NCBI GenBank assembly: GCA_017476005.1
Contig: JAFVEM010000067.1
Coordinates: 1-48,336, forward strand
Direction of reading: 5' to 3'
DNA length: 48,336 nt
Source of the DNA: Selenomonadaceae bacterium
Lineage (GTDB): Bacteria; Bacillota; Negativicutes; Selenomonadales; Selenomonadaceae
Made by a program: the position numbers and the translations under genes. Below, piece after piece: positions 32,021 through 40,727 of the stretch; position 1 is the first letter of the stretch; each line of letters begins with the position of its first letter. A model generated the notes under the pieces. The model was not told where the DNA came from. It was given only the letters and a program-made list of their open reading frames with translations, and ran no database searches.

Positions 32021-33328
32021 CTATTGAGGGGTGCAGGGGAAATTATTTCCCCTGCTGGGGTTTGGGGCAAAGCCCCAATAATTGTTGGAAGGCGCGCCGG
32101 TGAGTACGGAAACGGCGTAACCGCGCTCGCCGTGTTCCACAATGTCGAGGCCGGCGGACTCTTCCCCTTCGTCTGCCCGCAAGGCAGTAAGGCTATCGAC
32201 TATTTTATATAGCACATAGGAACCGCCGATGGCCAGCGCATACGCCACTACCACGGAAATAATTTGCGCCGTGAGTAAATCCGTTTCGCCGTAAAAGAGC
32301 CCGTTGGCGCCGTCTGCGTTTACGGCAGTGGTAGCCCATAGCCCCGTGGCGACAGAACCCCAAGTGCCGCCGATACCGTGAATACCGAAAGCGTCTAGGG
32401 AATCGTCATAGCCCATTTTTTCCTTTAAGACGGCCACCGCCCCGTAACATACCGCGCCGCCGATGATACCGATGATAATAGCCGGCAGGGGTTCCACAAA
32501 ACCGGCGGCAGGGGTAATGGCGACCAAACCGGCGATGGAGCCTGACACCGCGCCTAAAATCGTGGGCTTGCCGCTACGCATCCATTCTGGGATAACCCAG
32601 CCAAGAACTCCGGCGGCAGCCGCCGCTTGGGTTACTACGAAAGCATTGGCGGCAAGGTCATTGGCGCCCAAAGCGCTGCCGGCGTTAAACCCGAACCAAC
32701 CGAACCACAGAAGCGCCGCCCCCAGAACCGTCATGGGAAGATTATGCGGCACCATGGCGCGCTTGCCGTAGCCGTGACGCTTGCCCAAAAGCAAACAGAT
32801 GGTAAGGCCGGATACGCCGGAAAGAATGTGAATCACGAGTCCCCCGGCAAAATCCAAAGCGCCAAGTTTCGCCAAAAAACCGCCGCCCCATACCCAGTGA
32901 GCCATGGGATTGTAAAGGAGAATCGCCCACAAAAGCATCAGCAAGGCGAAGCCCCCAAAGCGCATTCTTTCGGCAAAAGCCCCGGTGATAAGCGCCGGCG
33001 TCAGCGCGGCAAACATACATTGAAAGGCCACAAAGGCCAGCTCCGGAATGGTAGCGCCATCCAAAATATTTAAGCCCACCCCGGCAAGCCCTAGCTTGCT
33101 TAAATCACCGATAAGACCGTTTACGTCGTTGCCAAAGGCCATGGTGTAACCAATCAGCACAAATTCTACCGAAACCATGGCGAGAATAAAGAAACTTTGC
33201 ATGATGGTAGCCAGCACGTTTTTACTGCGTACCATGCCGCCGTAGAACAACGCCAAAGCCGGCGTCATCAGAAAAACCAGCGCGGCGCTGATGAGTACCC
33301 AGGCCGTGTCTCCCGTGTCAATATGCAT
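32021..33328 (-). CDS. amtB: Ammonium channel/transporter
   Basis: 435 residues from ATG 33328 (AAAGGGTG upstream), about eleven membrane spans. Hallmarks are TPALALFYGGMVRSKN, GGLVIHILSGVSGL and DAFGIHGIGGTWG, with the twin histidines of the pore. The C-terminal cytoplasmic tail GLDIVEHGERGYA is normal; the final 21 or so residues (from SNNYWGFAPNPSRG to the stop) are translated from a dispersed repeat. PII (glnK) is encoded next. Transcription should start from the consensus promoter at 33508-33536 and pass through two hairpins, suggesting attenuation. Confidence 0.95.
   Translation of the reverse strand: MHIDTGDTAWVLISAALVFLMTPALALFYGGMVRSKNVLATIMQSFFILAMVSVEFVLIGYTMAFGNDVNGLIGDLSKLGLAGVGLNILDGATIPELAFVAFQCMFAALTPALITGAFAERMRFGGFALLMLLWAILLYNPMAHWVWGGGFLAKLGALDFAGGLVIHILSGVSGLTICLLLGKRHGYGKRAMVPHNLPMTVLGAALLWFGWFGFNAGSALGANDLAANAFVVTQAAAAAGVLGWVIPEWMRSGKPTILGAVSGSIAGLVAITPAAGFVEPLPAIIIGIIGGAVCYGAVAVLKEKMGYDDSLDAFGIHGIGGTWGSVATGLWATTAVNADGANGLFYGETDLLTAQIISVVVAYALAIGGSYVLYKIVDSLTALRADEGEESAGLDIVEHGERGYAVSVLTGAPSNNYWGFAPNPSRGNNFPCTPQ
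32027..32078 (+). repeat. Dispersed two-hairpin repeat, copy 4 (inside the end of amtB)
   Basis: GGGGTGCAGGGGAAATTATT with TTCCCCTGC, then TGGGGTTTGGGGCAAAGCCC. It overlaps the last codons of amtB on the opposite strand and provides the residues before the stop codon. Confidence 0.88.
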
Positions 33329-33348
33329 TTTAATCACCCTTTCACACC

Positions 33349-33404
33349 AAAAAGACGTCCGGCGCAGAAAATCTTGGAAAGAATTTTTCTCTGCGTGGGA
33401 CGCC
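33349..33404 (-). terminator. Second leader hairpin of amtB (terminator-like)
   Basis: On the minus strand GGCGTCC (33404-33398) with flanking CGCAGA pairs with TCTGCG and GGACGTC (33360-33354), followed by TTTTT, just 13 bases before the ribosome binding site of amtB. This is a complete intrinsic terminator in front of the gene. Confidence 0.65.
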
Positions 33405-33445
33405 TTTGTCCTGATTGCTATGTTACCTTATCGCCAAAAACAGAA

Positions 33446-33482
33446 GGAGCCGACACGAATCAATCCAATTCGCGTCGGCTCC
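33446..33482 (-). terminator. First leader hairpin of amtB
   Basis: GGAGCCGAC-G-CGAAT pairs with ATTCG-T-GTCGGCTCC around a short loop and is followed on the minus strand by TTCTGTTTTTG. It lies about 20 bases after the expected transcription start. Confidence 0.65.
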
Positions 33483-33507
33483 GTTGCCGTTCTCAATCGA
33501 TGGGTGC

Positions 33508-33536
33508 ATTGTAAATTATCCCTGCGCGGCTGTCAA
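33508..33536 (-). promoter_or_regulatory. Consensus promoter of amtB
   Basis: On the minus strand TTGACA (33536-33531), 17-base spacer, TACAAT (33513-33508). The transcript would have a leader of about 170 bases. Confidence 0.85.
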
Positions 33537-33586
33537 GACTTATCAAAATTGTATACATGAATACCTAAAGCAGACGATATAAAATA

Positions 33587-33639
33587 TTGCCGGGTCAAGG
33601 GGCTGCCAGCCCCTTGTGGGGTTTGGGGCAAAGCCCCAT
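33587..33639 (+). repeat. Dispersed two-hairpin repeat, copy 5
   Basis: CCGGGTCAAGGGGCTGCCAG with CCCCTTG, then TGGGGTTTGGGGCAAAGCCC. The first hairpin uses a different sequence from copies 3 and 4 (CAAGGGG/CCCCTTG against GCAGGGG/CCCCTGC) but stays paired. It lies just after the gmhA stop. Confidence 0.88.
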
Positions 33640-33653
33640 GCTTTATTGGCGTC

Positions 33654-34301
33654 TTAGCCGAAAAACTCGTTTTCCACGGCAATGCAAAGGGTGTGATAAA
33701 CGGGAAGGTGCAACTCCTGAATGCGATAGGTGGCATCCTCCGGCACACACAGGCAAATATCGGTAAGCTCTTTTAGTTTTCCGCCTTTTTTGCCGGTCAG
33801 ACCGACAGTGGCCATTTTTTTGGCTCGCGCCACCTGTAAGGCGTAAATAACGTTAGTGGAGTTGCCGGAGGTGCTGATGGCGAGGAGTACATCCTCCGGC
33901 CGCCCCATGCCTAGGATTTGTTGGGCGAACGCTAAATCCGGGGCTTGGTCGTTGGCAAAGGCGGTGTTTAGCGCTACCTGATTGACCAGGGACAAGGCCG
34001 GGAGCGCTCCTTGGAGATTATCGCTAATGTAAGCCGCTTCCTTCGGGCAAACCTCCCGGAGACGCTCGCGCATCTCTTCGCTGATGGGACGGGGGAGTAA
34101 AAATCCCTTCATCAGCTCCCCCACAATATGTTCCGCATCGGCGGCGCTGCCGCCGTTGCCGCAAATAATCAATTTGCCGCCGCGACGATAGCCGTCGCAG
34201 ATAATATCCGTGGCCGCCGTGATTTCGGCCTGACATTCCTTGAGGACGGGATAGCGCTCAATCAGTTCGTCGATTTTCTGCGCCGTGGTATTTTTTAGCA
34301 T
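33654..34301 (-). CDS. gmhA: Phosphoheptose isomerase (SIS domain)
   Basis: 215 residues. Converts sedoheptulose 7-phosphate to D-glycero-manno-heptose 7-phosphate, the first step to the heptose of lipopolysaccharide inner core. Motifs are ICGNGGSAADAEHIVGEL, AISTSGNSTNV and RIQELHLPVYH, with the zinc ligand His/Glu pair and the Gln and His of the second site. Slightly longer than the E. coli enzyme. Its presence supports an outer membrane. The related DiaA initiation protein is an alternative but lacks such complete metal-site agreement. No other heptose genes are in the window. Confidence 0.85.
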   Translation of the reverse strand: MLKNTTAQKIDELIERYPVLKECQAEITAATDIICDGYRRGGKLIICGNGGSAADAEHIVGELMKGFLLPRPISEEMRERLREVCPKEAAYISDNLQGALPALSLVNQVALNTAFANDQAPDLAFAQQILGMGRPEDVLLAISTSGNSTNVIYALQVARAKKMATVGLTGKKGGKLKELTDICLCVPEDATYRIQELHLPVYHTLCIAVENEFFG

Positions 34302-34324
34302 CGCTGCAATGCTCCTTTCTGACT

Positions 34325-36070
34325 TTAATGCGCCACCTCTCCCAGCCCCAGCGAATAACCGTCGCGTCCGGCCGCTTTTACCTTGTACAGAGATTTATCG
34401 GCTAGGGTAAAGAGCGCATCATAGGGCGTGTCGGCGTTGTCCGTTACGGCAATGCCGATACTGGCGGTGACACCCGCCGGGCGGTCTTCGGCCGTTAGGG
34501 TTCTGGCCGCCGCCAGCATTTGCTCGGCTTTCCGCTCCGCTATGCTCACATTCGGCAAACCGCTGACCAACACCACAAACTCGTCGCCGCCAAAACGGCC
34601 GATGATGTCCGAAGGCCGAAAATTATGCCGGAGGGCGGCGGCAAAACAGCGCAAGATGCTGTCGCCGTACTGATGGCCGTAAGTATCGTTGGCCTCCTTA
34701 AAGTGATCTAAATCGACGATGTAAAGAGCGGCATATCTCCCCTTGGGCAGAAGGCGCAGTGAATCTTCGATGAAACGAGTGGTGGCGGCTTTATTGAGTA
34801 AACCTGTGAGCTTGTCCGTCTCTGACTCCGCCTTGTAGCTGTCCCGGGCAAGGCGCATGGATTCCACGTTGGCTAAAGCCACTTCCAAGTCGTGATTTTT
34901 CGCCTCCAGTAGCGCATATTGCTCCTGTAGTTTTTTGTTGCGCCTCTTGATACGGCCTGACATGGCCAGCATGGAGTCGGCCAGTAAACTTATTTCATCG
35001 TCGCGGCCGCTTTTCAGTTCGACGGCATTCCCGGTGGCAATGGTGTCGGCGGCTGTCACTAAATCATTTAACGGCGCGTAAATCCGCTCCCGGAACATGT
35101 GACGAATAGCCACAACCAAGGCCGCCATTACCAAAACAACCATGACGGCGGACAGTACCATGTGCCGCCAAATTATATCGTTGTAATCGGCTTTAGGCGC
35201 CACCATGACTAATTTTAGGGTACTTACCATAAGGGGAGCGGCAATGACGTAGGCAGACACGCCGCGGACATCGGCTTCAAAAATATTCACCTTTTGCGAG
35301 GCCAGTATTTTTCGTCCCAGCTCCGCCAACCCGGGATAATCGTCCATGGTTATATTTAGCCGTCGATTGAGGCTCTCCGACCGAAGACCTATCGCCACTC
35401 CATCCTCGCGCACAAAGAAAGCCTGTCCCGTTTTGCCCACCATCACAGTGCGTATATAGTCCTCCATTTCCTCGATGCCCACGTCCAACGTAACACAACC
35501 GTCTATGCGGTCATTTTTCCAAATGCCGCACGCGCTGGTGACCATGAGTACCCCGGTGACCTCGTCGCGATAGGTGTCATTCCACGCCGCTTTTTCGTGG
35601 GTGCGGATGCCTTTGCGATACCAGTCGGTATTGCTGTAGTCGTATTGGCTATGCACATATTCTTGGCTGACCGCCACGCCTCCGTCCTTATTTTTAGCCA
35701 AATAGCCGCAGTATCTGGCCACATCGGGGGCGTAACCTCCCGGCTTAAACCAAAAACCGCCTCCCACGATCATCGGGTCGGAAAGGATATTTCTCCCCAG
35801 TATCCGATACATGGTGGCCTCGTCGTACTCGTCCAAATCGGCCAGCGCCGCAGCCATGTACTCCGTCTTGAGACTGAAGGAAACAAAGCGCTGATTTATC
35901 TCGCCGGCAATATCTCCGGCCTTGGAGGCCAAGTTTTCCCTTACCTGCTCTTCCATGCTGTTTTTTATCTGTACGGCATTCAACACGGCGTGGAGGATCA
36001 GCAAGCCTCCCACCAACATCAGCACGTTCAGCAGGAAATGACGTTGAATGCTCTTTTTTGGTTTTTTCAT
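34325..36070 (-). CDS. Cache-HAMP-GGDEF diguanylate cyclase
   Basis: 581 residues from ATG 36070, 7 bases after the stop of the FIST kinase gene; a longer frame to 36130 overlaps that gene. One span at about 12-30, a dCache-type external sensor (MIVGGGFWFKPGG, YSNTDWYRKG, WNDTYRDEVTGVLMVT), a second span near 310, HAMP (about 330-385), a coiled coil, and a GGDEF domain. The active motif GGDEF at 494-498 is complete, and the RxxD inhibitory site RPSD lies five residues upstream. It should make c-di-GMP in response to an external small molecule. Confidence 0.93.
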   Translation of the reverse strand: MKKPKKSIQRHFLLNVLMLVGGLLILHAVLNAVQIKNSMEEQVRENLASKAGDIAGEINQRFVSFSLKTEYMAAALADLDEYDEATMYRILGRNILSDPMIVGGGFWFKPGGYAPDVARYCGYLAKNKDGGVAVSQEYVHSQYDYSNTDWYRKGIRTHEKAAWNDTYRDEVTGVLMVTSACGIWKNDRIDGCVTLDVGIEEMEDYIRTVMVGKTGQAFFVREDGVAIGLRSESLNRRLNITMDDYPGLAELGRKILASQKVNIFEADVRGVSAYVIAAPLMVSTLKLVMVAPKADYNDIIWRHMVLSAVMVVLVMAALVVAIRHMFRERIYAPLNDLVTAADTIATGNAVELKSGRDDEISLLADSMLAMSGRIKRRNKKLQEQYALLEAKNHDLEVALANVESMRLARDSYKAESETDKLTGLLNKAATTRFIEDSLRLLPKGRYAALYIVDLDHFKEANDTYGHQYGDSILRCFAAALRHNFRPSDIIGRFGGDEFVVLVSGLPNVSIAERKAEQMLAAARTLTAEDRPAGVTASIGIAVTDNADTPYDALFTLADKSLYKVKAAGRDGYSLGLGEVAH

Positions 36071-36077
36071 GACACGC

Positions 36078-39000
36078 TCACAGTGAGAGAAGCTCCCGTA
36101 CCTGCTCCCAATCGGGACGTTTCGCGGCATCTCGCAGGGCTTGATAGCGAGAGGCGTCCTCCGGAGGCAGTTTATATTCGGCTAAGGAATCCAACACAAA
36201 CATCAGACTGTCGTAATCAAAGGCGGCCACTACCTCCGTCAAGGTATCGTAAGCCTCTTGCAATTCCGCCGGGTCAATCAAGGGGCGGTCATCTTCATCT
36301 TCTGCCGGCGACCGCGCCGGTTTTGTCAGCGGCGCCAGTTTTACGGCGTAGGTCATATAAAGTTGCAAGAGATCGTCGGCGCAGTATTTGATTTCATCCA
36401 CATAGTTATGGTTGCCGGCGTATTCCAAATATCTTGCTCGGTCGGAAAGCTCTCTGGCGCCGATAACCGCCGCCGTACTTTTGAGAGCGTGTACCTTGGT
36501 GGTAAAGTTTGGCCAATCCTCGGTTTCAAAGTAATGGGCAATCTCCCGAGCGTTGGGCATGACCGCCTCGGCGAAAACCGTCAAGGACTCCATAAAGGCC
36601 TCCGGAGAGCCGCAATGCTCGATGCCTAAAGCCGTATCGATGCCAGATACCTGCGTCAGCCACTCCGGCAGTTGTTCCTCCTCCGAGGGTTCGCTTTGGC
36701 CGTCCCGGCTGGTTATCAGATTTTCCGGCAGGTACTTGAGGAGCATGGCTTCCAGCTGTTGCCCGTTAATGGGTTTCGTCAGATAATCGGCGAACCCGGC
36801 GGCGAGATATTCCTCCCGGGCGCCGGACATGGCGTTGGCCGTCAGGGAAATAATGGGGGTCTCGGCGTTCGGGTTATTTTCCATGGCCTTCAGGCGTTTA
36901 ATGGTTTCCATGCCGTCCATACCGGGCATACGATGGTCAAGGAGGATAATGTCGTAGCGACGAGTTGCCGCCATTTCCAAACAGGCGTAACCGCTGGCCG
37001 CCGTGTCTATTTGCACCTTGGTTTTCTTGAGAAGCCCCTTCACCACCGTGAGATTCATGGGGGTATCGTCAACTACCAAGACTCTGGCCTCCGGGGCGGT
37101 GAATTTTTCGTTGTACTCTTTGCGCTGAGCAAAGGCGCTGTGATAAGCCTCCTCAAAATTCCCCATGGGTTCCCAGTTGATGACTTTTTGTTCCAACTCA
37201 AAAGAGAAGGTGGAGCCTTTGCCGTAGGTGCTTTCCACTTTCAGTTTCGACCCCATCATGGTAAGGAGCCGCTTGGTGATGTTCATGCCAAGGCCGGTGC
37301 CTTCAATGGAGCGATTGCGTTTTTCCTCGATGCGTTCAAAGGCGTTGAAGAGTTTCTTTAAGTCCTCCTCTTTAATGCCGATGCCCGAATCCTTGACGCT
37401 GACTCGTAAGCTGATAGAATCCTCCCCCGTGCGCTCGAAAGTCACCGACAGCGCCACAAAGCCACGTTCCGTATATTTCACGGCGTTGGTGAGAATGTTC
37501 GTGACCACCTGTTTTAAGCGTATCTCGTCGCCGAAAAGGAAATTGGGCAAATCCGGCGCGGTGTTGACGGCGAGAGTTAGTCCCTTTTTATCTACCCGGC
37601 TTTGAATCATATTTACCAAGTCATTTAACAGGGAGCTTAAAGAGTATTCCACCGGAATTATATCCAGCTTCCCCGATTCTATTTTGGAAAAATCCAAAAT
37701 GTCGTTAACGAGCCCCAAGAGATTACTGCCGGCCACGCGCACGTTTTCGGCGTATTCCAAAATGGTCTCGTCGGTGGATTCTCGCAGGATCATTTCGTTC
37801 ATGCCCAAGACAGCGTTGATGGGGGTGCGTATTTCGTGGCTCATGTTCGACAGGAATTGGCTTTTGGCGATACTGGCGGCGTCGGCGGCATCCGCCATTT
37901 CCTTCAGCTCTTTGCTGGTGGCGTCTAAAAAGGCCGCGAGGCGTGTAGTCAGGGGAATGGCTTGTTGTTCGGTACGCTGTTGATGATGCCAAACCGTCGG
38001 TTCTTTGGGAATCTCCCCTCCCTTGTTTTCCCTCATGCCGACGGCGAGGAGGGAGCTATTTAGCACGCCGCCTTTGCCGCGATGGCGAAAAATTTCCCCG
38101 GGGCCGTGACTGGCGACGAGCATGGGTTGCAAACGGCGATAAAAATTAAGCTCTTTACCGGCATCCTCCCCAAAGAATACCTCCCGGTTGGGACAGATAA
38201 TGAGAAACAGCCCTTGGGGGTTGAAGGCGGCCATGCAATCGGCGGCGTTTTGCGTTTCCTCTAAGACTTCTTGGGGATTGGCATAGGACAGGCGAATTTT
38301 TTCCCCTTCGTGGAGGTCGGCGATAAAGTAAAGCCTACCGGCTTCATCATAGAGAGGCGGAGTTCTGGCCATGGAGAAACCGTCTCGCTCCACTATCATG
38401 GGAAATTCGCAAATATTTAAGAGGAACCGGTCATCGGGCGCCACATGGAGATATTTGCGGTAAACTTCCGTGGCCGGCATTCCGTCAATGGTGGTGATGC
38501 AAGTGGCGCTTTTGGCTCTGGTCACCGTCATTTCTTTACCCAAAGGCTTCCAGCCCAACAAGTAATCCACGCGCACGCTAAGCCTTGCCCCGGAAAAAAC
38601 CACCAGCACCAAGCCGCTTTCGTGGAGACCTCGCCCCATGACGTAACATTCCACCGCGGTGGAACCGCTGATGGCGGAGCGAATGCGACTTTGAGCGTAA
38701 ATGAACTCACCCGGCTCGCTGGGGTTAAGTCCTTGATTCATCCCGGCCAAGGAACCGTAAAAAGGAATGTCCTCGTTGCCGGCGGTGACTGTCTCCACAA
38801 AGGGCGCAATATCATGCCCCAAGACGACGCAAAAAATCTCCACGGCCTTCACGTTATCCATGGCGGCAATCTGCTCGCCGAAGTCTCGTCCCACTGCCGC
38901 ATACTGGCCGGGGTGACCGTCGTAAGCAAAAATCGTAACCTCGGAGTTCTTAAAATAAGAAAAACTCACTCGTAGATAAGAATTGCCCACATCGTCCGGA

Positions 39001-39239
39001 CACTGGGTCAAGGACATACCCGCCACCTTGGCCTTAGGGAGCGCCTCGCGAATTTGCCGACGAATCTCTCTGGCATCATGGGGGGGGACAGAGGCCATGA
39101 GCAGTTTGCAATAAACGCTTTTGGCATTGAGATAGTCAGCGGAGGTCTTCACCTTGTCTAAGATGGCCTGAAATTTTTGCCGGGGGACAGATACAGCGTC
39201 GTAAACTCCCCGATTTATTTTGAAGGTTTCCTGTATCAC
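36078..39239 (-). CDS. FIST-domain hybrid histidine kinase with receiver and HPt domains
   Basis: 1053 residues from GTG 39239, GGAG nine bases upstream. No clear membrane span. Residues 30-400 are FIST N and C sensor domains (VAGMSLTQ, IPFYGSLAGMN, GVLNSSLLAVG), a family thought to bind amino acids or similar small ligands. Kinase: His468 in FLSNMSHEIRTPINAV, NILTNAVKY, DSGIGIKEEDL, GTGLGMNI. Receiver: VLVVDDTPMNL with Asp in LLDHRMPGMDG. HPt: His in VHALKSTAAVIGA. A whole phosphorelay in one protein. Between the two GGDEF genes, it is well placed to control c-di-GMP. Confidence 0.94.
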   Translation of the reverse strand: MIQETFKINRGVYDAVSVPRQKFQAILDKVKTSADYLNAKSVYCKLLMASVPPHDAREIRRQIREALPKAKVAGMSLTQCPDDVGNSYLRVSFSYFKNSEVTIFAYDGHPGQYAAVGRDFGEQIAAMDNVKAVEIFCVVLGHDIAPFVETVTAGNEDIPFYGSLAGMNQGLNPSEPGEFIYAQSRIRSAISGSTAVECYVMGRGLHESGLVLVVFSGARLSVRVDYLLGWKPLGKEMTVTRAKSATCITTIDGMPATEVYRKYLHVAPDDRFLLNICEFPMIVERDGFSMARTPPLYDEAGRLYFIADLHEGEKIRLSYANPQEVLEETQNAADCMAAFNPQGLFLIICPNREVFFGEDAGKELNFYRRLQPMLVASHGPGEIFRHRGKGGVLNSSLLAVGMRENKGGEIPKEPTVWHHQQRTEQQAIPLTTRLAAFLDATSKELKEMADAADAASIAKSQFLSNMSHEIRTPINAVLGMNEMILRESTDETILEYAENVRVAGSNLLGLVNDILDFSKIESGKLDIIPVEYSLSSLLNDLVNMIQSRVDKKGLTLAVNTAPDLPNFLFGDEIRLKQVVTNILTNAVKYTERGFVALSVTFERTGEDSISLRVSVKDSGIGIKEEDLKKLFNAFERIEEKRNRSIEGTGLGMNITKRLLTMMGSKLKVESTYGKGSTFSFELEQKVINWEPMGNFEEAYHSAFAQRKEYNEKFTAPEARVLVVDDTPMNLTVVKGLLKKTKVQIDTAASGYACLEMAATRRYDIILLDHRMPGMDGMETIKRLKAMENNPNAETPIISLTANAMSGAREEYLAAGFADYLTKPINGQQLEAMLLKYLPENLITSRDGQSEPSEEEQLPEWLTQVSGIDTALGIEHCGSPEAFMESLTVFAEAVMPNAREIAHYFETEDWPNFTTKVHALKSTAAVIGARELSDRARYLEYAGNHNYVDEIKYCADDLLQLYMTYAVKLAPLTKPARSPAEDEDDRPLIDPAELQEAYDTLTEVVAAFDYDSLMFVLDSLAEYKLPPEDASRYQALRDAAKRPDWEQVRELLSL

Positions 39240-39251
39240 TGCAATCCGCTC

Positions 39252-40535
39252 CTATAGCCGTTCTAAGGCGTAATCATAACCGCAGGTGACAGCGGCAGGC
39301 GCTTTTTCCCAAGCTTTTTTTATCCGCTCCAAGGTTTGCTCGCCCTCGGTTTCGGTAGCCCCTACCAGCAAGACGAAAAATTGGGCGTTTCCCTGTTTCA
39401 TGATACAGTCTCCGCGTCGCAGGGTGTTTTGGAGCATGGCGACAAATTGTCTGGCCGCCTCCTCGCTATCCCGAATGGGCCCGGCTTGCAAGGCCAATCG
39501 CAGGAGTAGGCTGGGTTGCCGACCTACTTGCCTTAGCAGAAAGCGATAGATTAACTGAAACTCGCCCAGTTCTAACAGGAAGGCGCCTGCCGGAGCTTCC
39601 CTTTCGCCCAAAAGTCCGCGCATCTGGGAAATATCCTGTCCTTCCTCCTCCGTGTCGCGTTGCTCCCGGTAGAAGCCAACCCCGTGTTTGCCCTTCTTTT
39701 TCACGCCGTAGAGAGCCGCTTCGGTTCTGTGCATGAGCTCTCGATAATCAAGCCCGTCCGTCGGCGCAAAGGCCACCCCCACCGATACTCCCAAGGGGAT
39801 AGTCAAGTCCTCCCCCAAATATCCCTTGGCGGCGCGCACCAGCTCTTCGTTCAGGTAGCCGGTTTTTTCGCGGAGTACCGATTCCTCTTGCACTTCCCGT
39901 AAAAAAACGACAAATTCATCGCCGCCAATGCGCCCGGCCAAATCGGCAGAGCGGATACTGCTTTTCAAAAGGGCGGCAAAACGGCGGAGTATTTTATCCC
40001 CCATGCTGTGACCGTAGATGTCGTTGACCAGTTTAAAACTGTCCAAATCCACCACGAGAAAAGCGCCGGCGCTTTCGCGACACAGCCGGCCGATTTCCTC
40101 TTGGGCGGCTTTCTTGTTCATCAGCTGGGTTAAAGGATCGGTGGAGACTCCCCCGGGGGCTTGGCGAATCTTTTCTAGGTTTTGCACAATATTGCTAACG
40201 CGCCGGAGAAGCGCTTCGGCTTTTAAGGGCTTGCGGATGTATTCGGCGGCGCCCAAGACCGCTCCTGCGATTTCGCTTTGATCGCTGGCATCGGTGGTCA
40301 TAAACAGCACCGGCACCGGACGCTGGCTTATTTCCTGCAAGGCGCGATGGAGTTCGTAGCCGTCCATCTCCGGCAGGTGCATAGCGGCGAGAACCATGTC
40401 CGGCTTTTCCCGTTCAAAAAGTTCTAAGGCTTCGGCGCCTGAGGAGGCGCACACCGTTTCATATCGCTCCGACAAAATACGGTCGGCCATTTTCAGCATC
40501 ATCAGCTCATCATCTACAATGAGTATTTTCTTCAT
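39252..40535 (-). CDS. Pseudo-receiver GGDEF protein with a second, degenerate GGDEF domain
   Basis: 427 residues from ATG 40535. Receiver domain (1-120): the acidic pocket IVDDE and the Lys in RKPLKAEAL are kept, but the phosphorylation site is Ala51 (MVLAAMHLPEMDG) instead of Asp. First GGDEF domain: GGDEF at 204-208 with inhibitory site RSAD five residues upstream, so it looks active. C-terminal region (about 315-427) is a degenerate GGDEF fold with GNAQF at 382-386 and RRGD five residues upstream. It precedes the FIST kinase gene by 12 bases, its stop lying in that gene's ribosome binding site. Confidence 0.9.
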   Translation of the reverse strand: MKKILIVDDELMMLKMADRILSERYETVCASSGAEALELFEREKPDMVLAAMHLPEMDGYELHRALQEISQRPVPVLFMTTDASDQSEIAGAVLGAAEYIRKPLKAEALLRRVSNIVQNLEKIRQAPGGVSTDPLTQLMNKKAAQEEIGRLCRESAGAFLVVDLDSFKLVNDIYGHSMGDKILRRFAALLKSSIRSADLAGRIGGDEFVVFLREVQEESVLREKTGYLNEELVRAAKGYLGEDLTIPLGVSVGVAFAPTDGLDYRELMHRTEAALYGVKKKGKHGVGFYREQRDTEEEGQDISQMRGLLGEREAPAGAFLLELGEFQLIYRFLLRQVGRQPSLLLRLALQAGPIRDSEEAARQFVAMLQNTLRRGDCIMKQGNAQFFVLLVGATETEGEQTLERIKKAWEKAPAAVTCGYDYALERL

Positions 40536-40657
40536 TCCCGGTTCCGCCTTTCTCCCTTTCTCCCTTGTTGTAGGCTGAGTGAGGCTACGATACATTACGT
40601 TTGCTTCTTCGACACCGGCTCCCCAAAATCCTCTTTATTTTTGTGGCATCGCCCAAT

Positions 40658-40706
40658 TTGCCATAAGGAAAAGGCCGCGAAACTCGCGACCTTTTCCTTA
40701 TGGCAA
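40658..40706. terminator. Long inverted repeat, probable terminator of the exonuclease gene
   Basis: A 21-base arm at 40660-40680 (starts GCCATAAGG, ends GCGA) pairs with 40684-40704 around an AACT-type loop, with one mismatch. The T-run is better on the plus strand. The stretch 40536-40657 upstream of the GGDEF gene shows no clear promoter. Confidence 0.65.
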
Positions 40707-40727
40707 TATTTTTTCATGCTGTCCACC

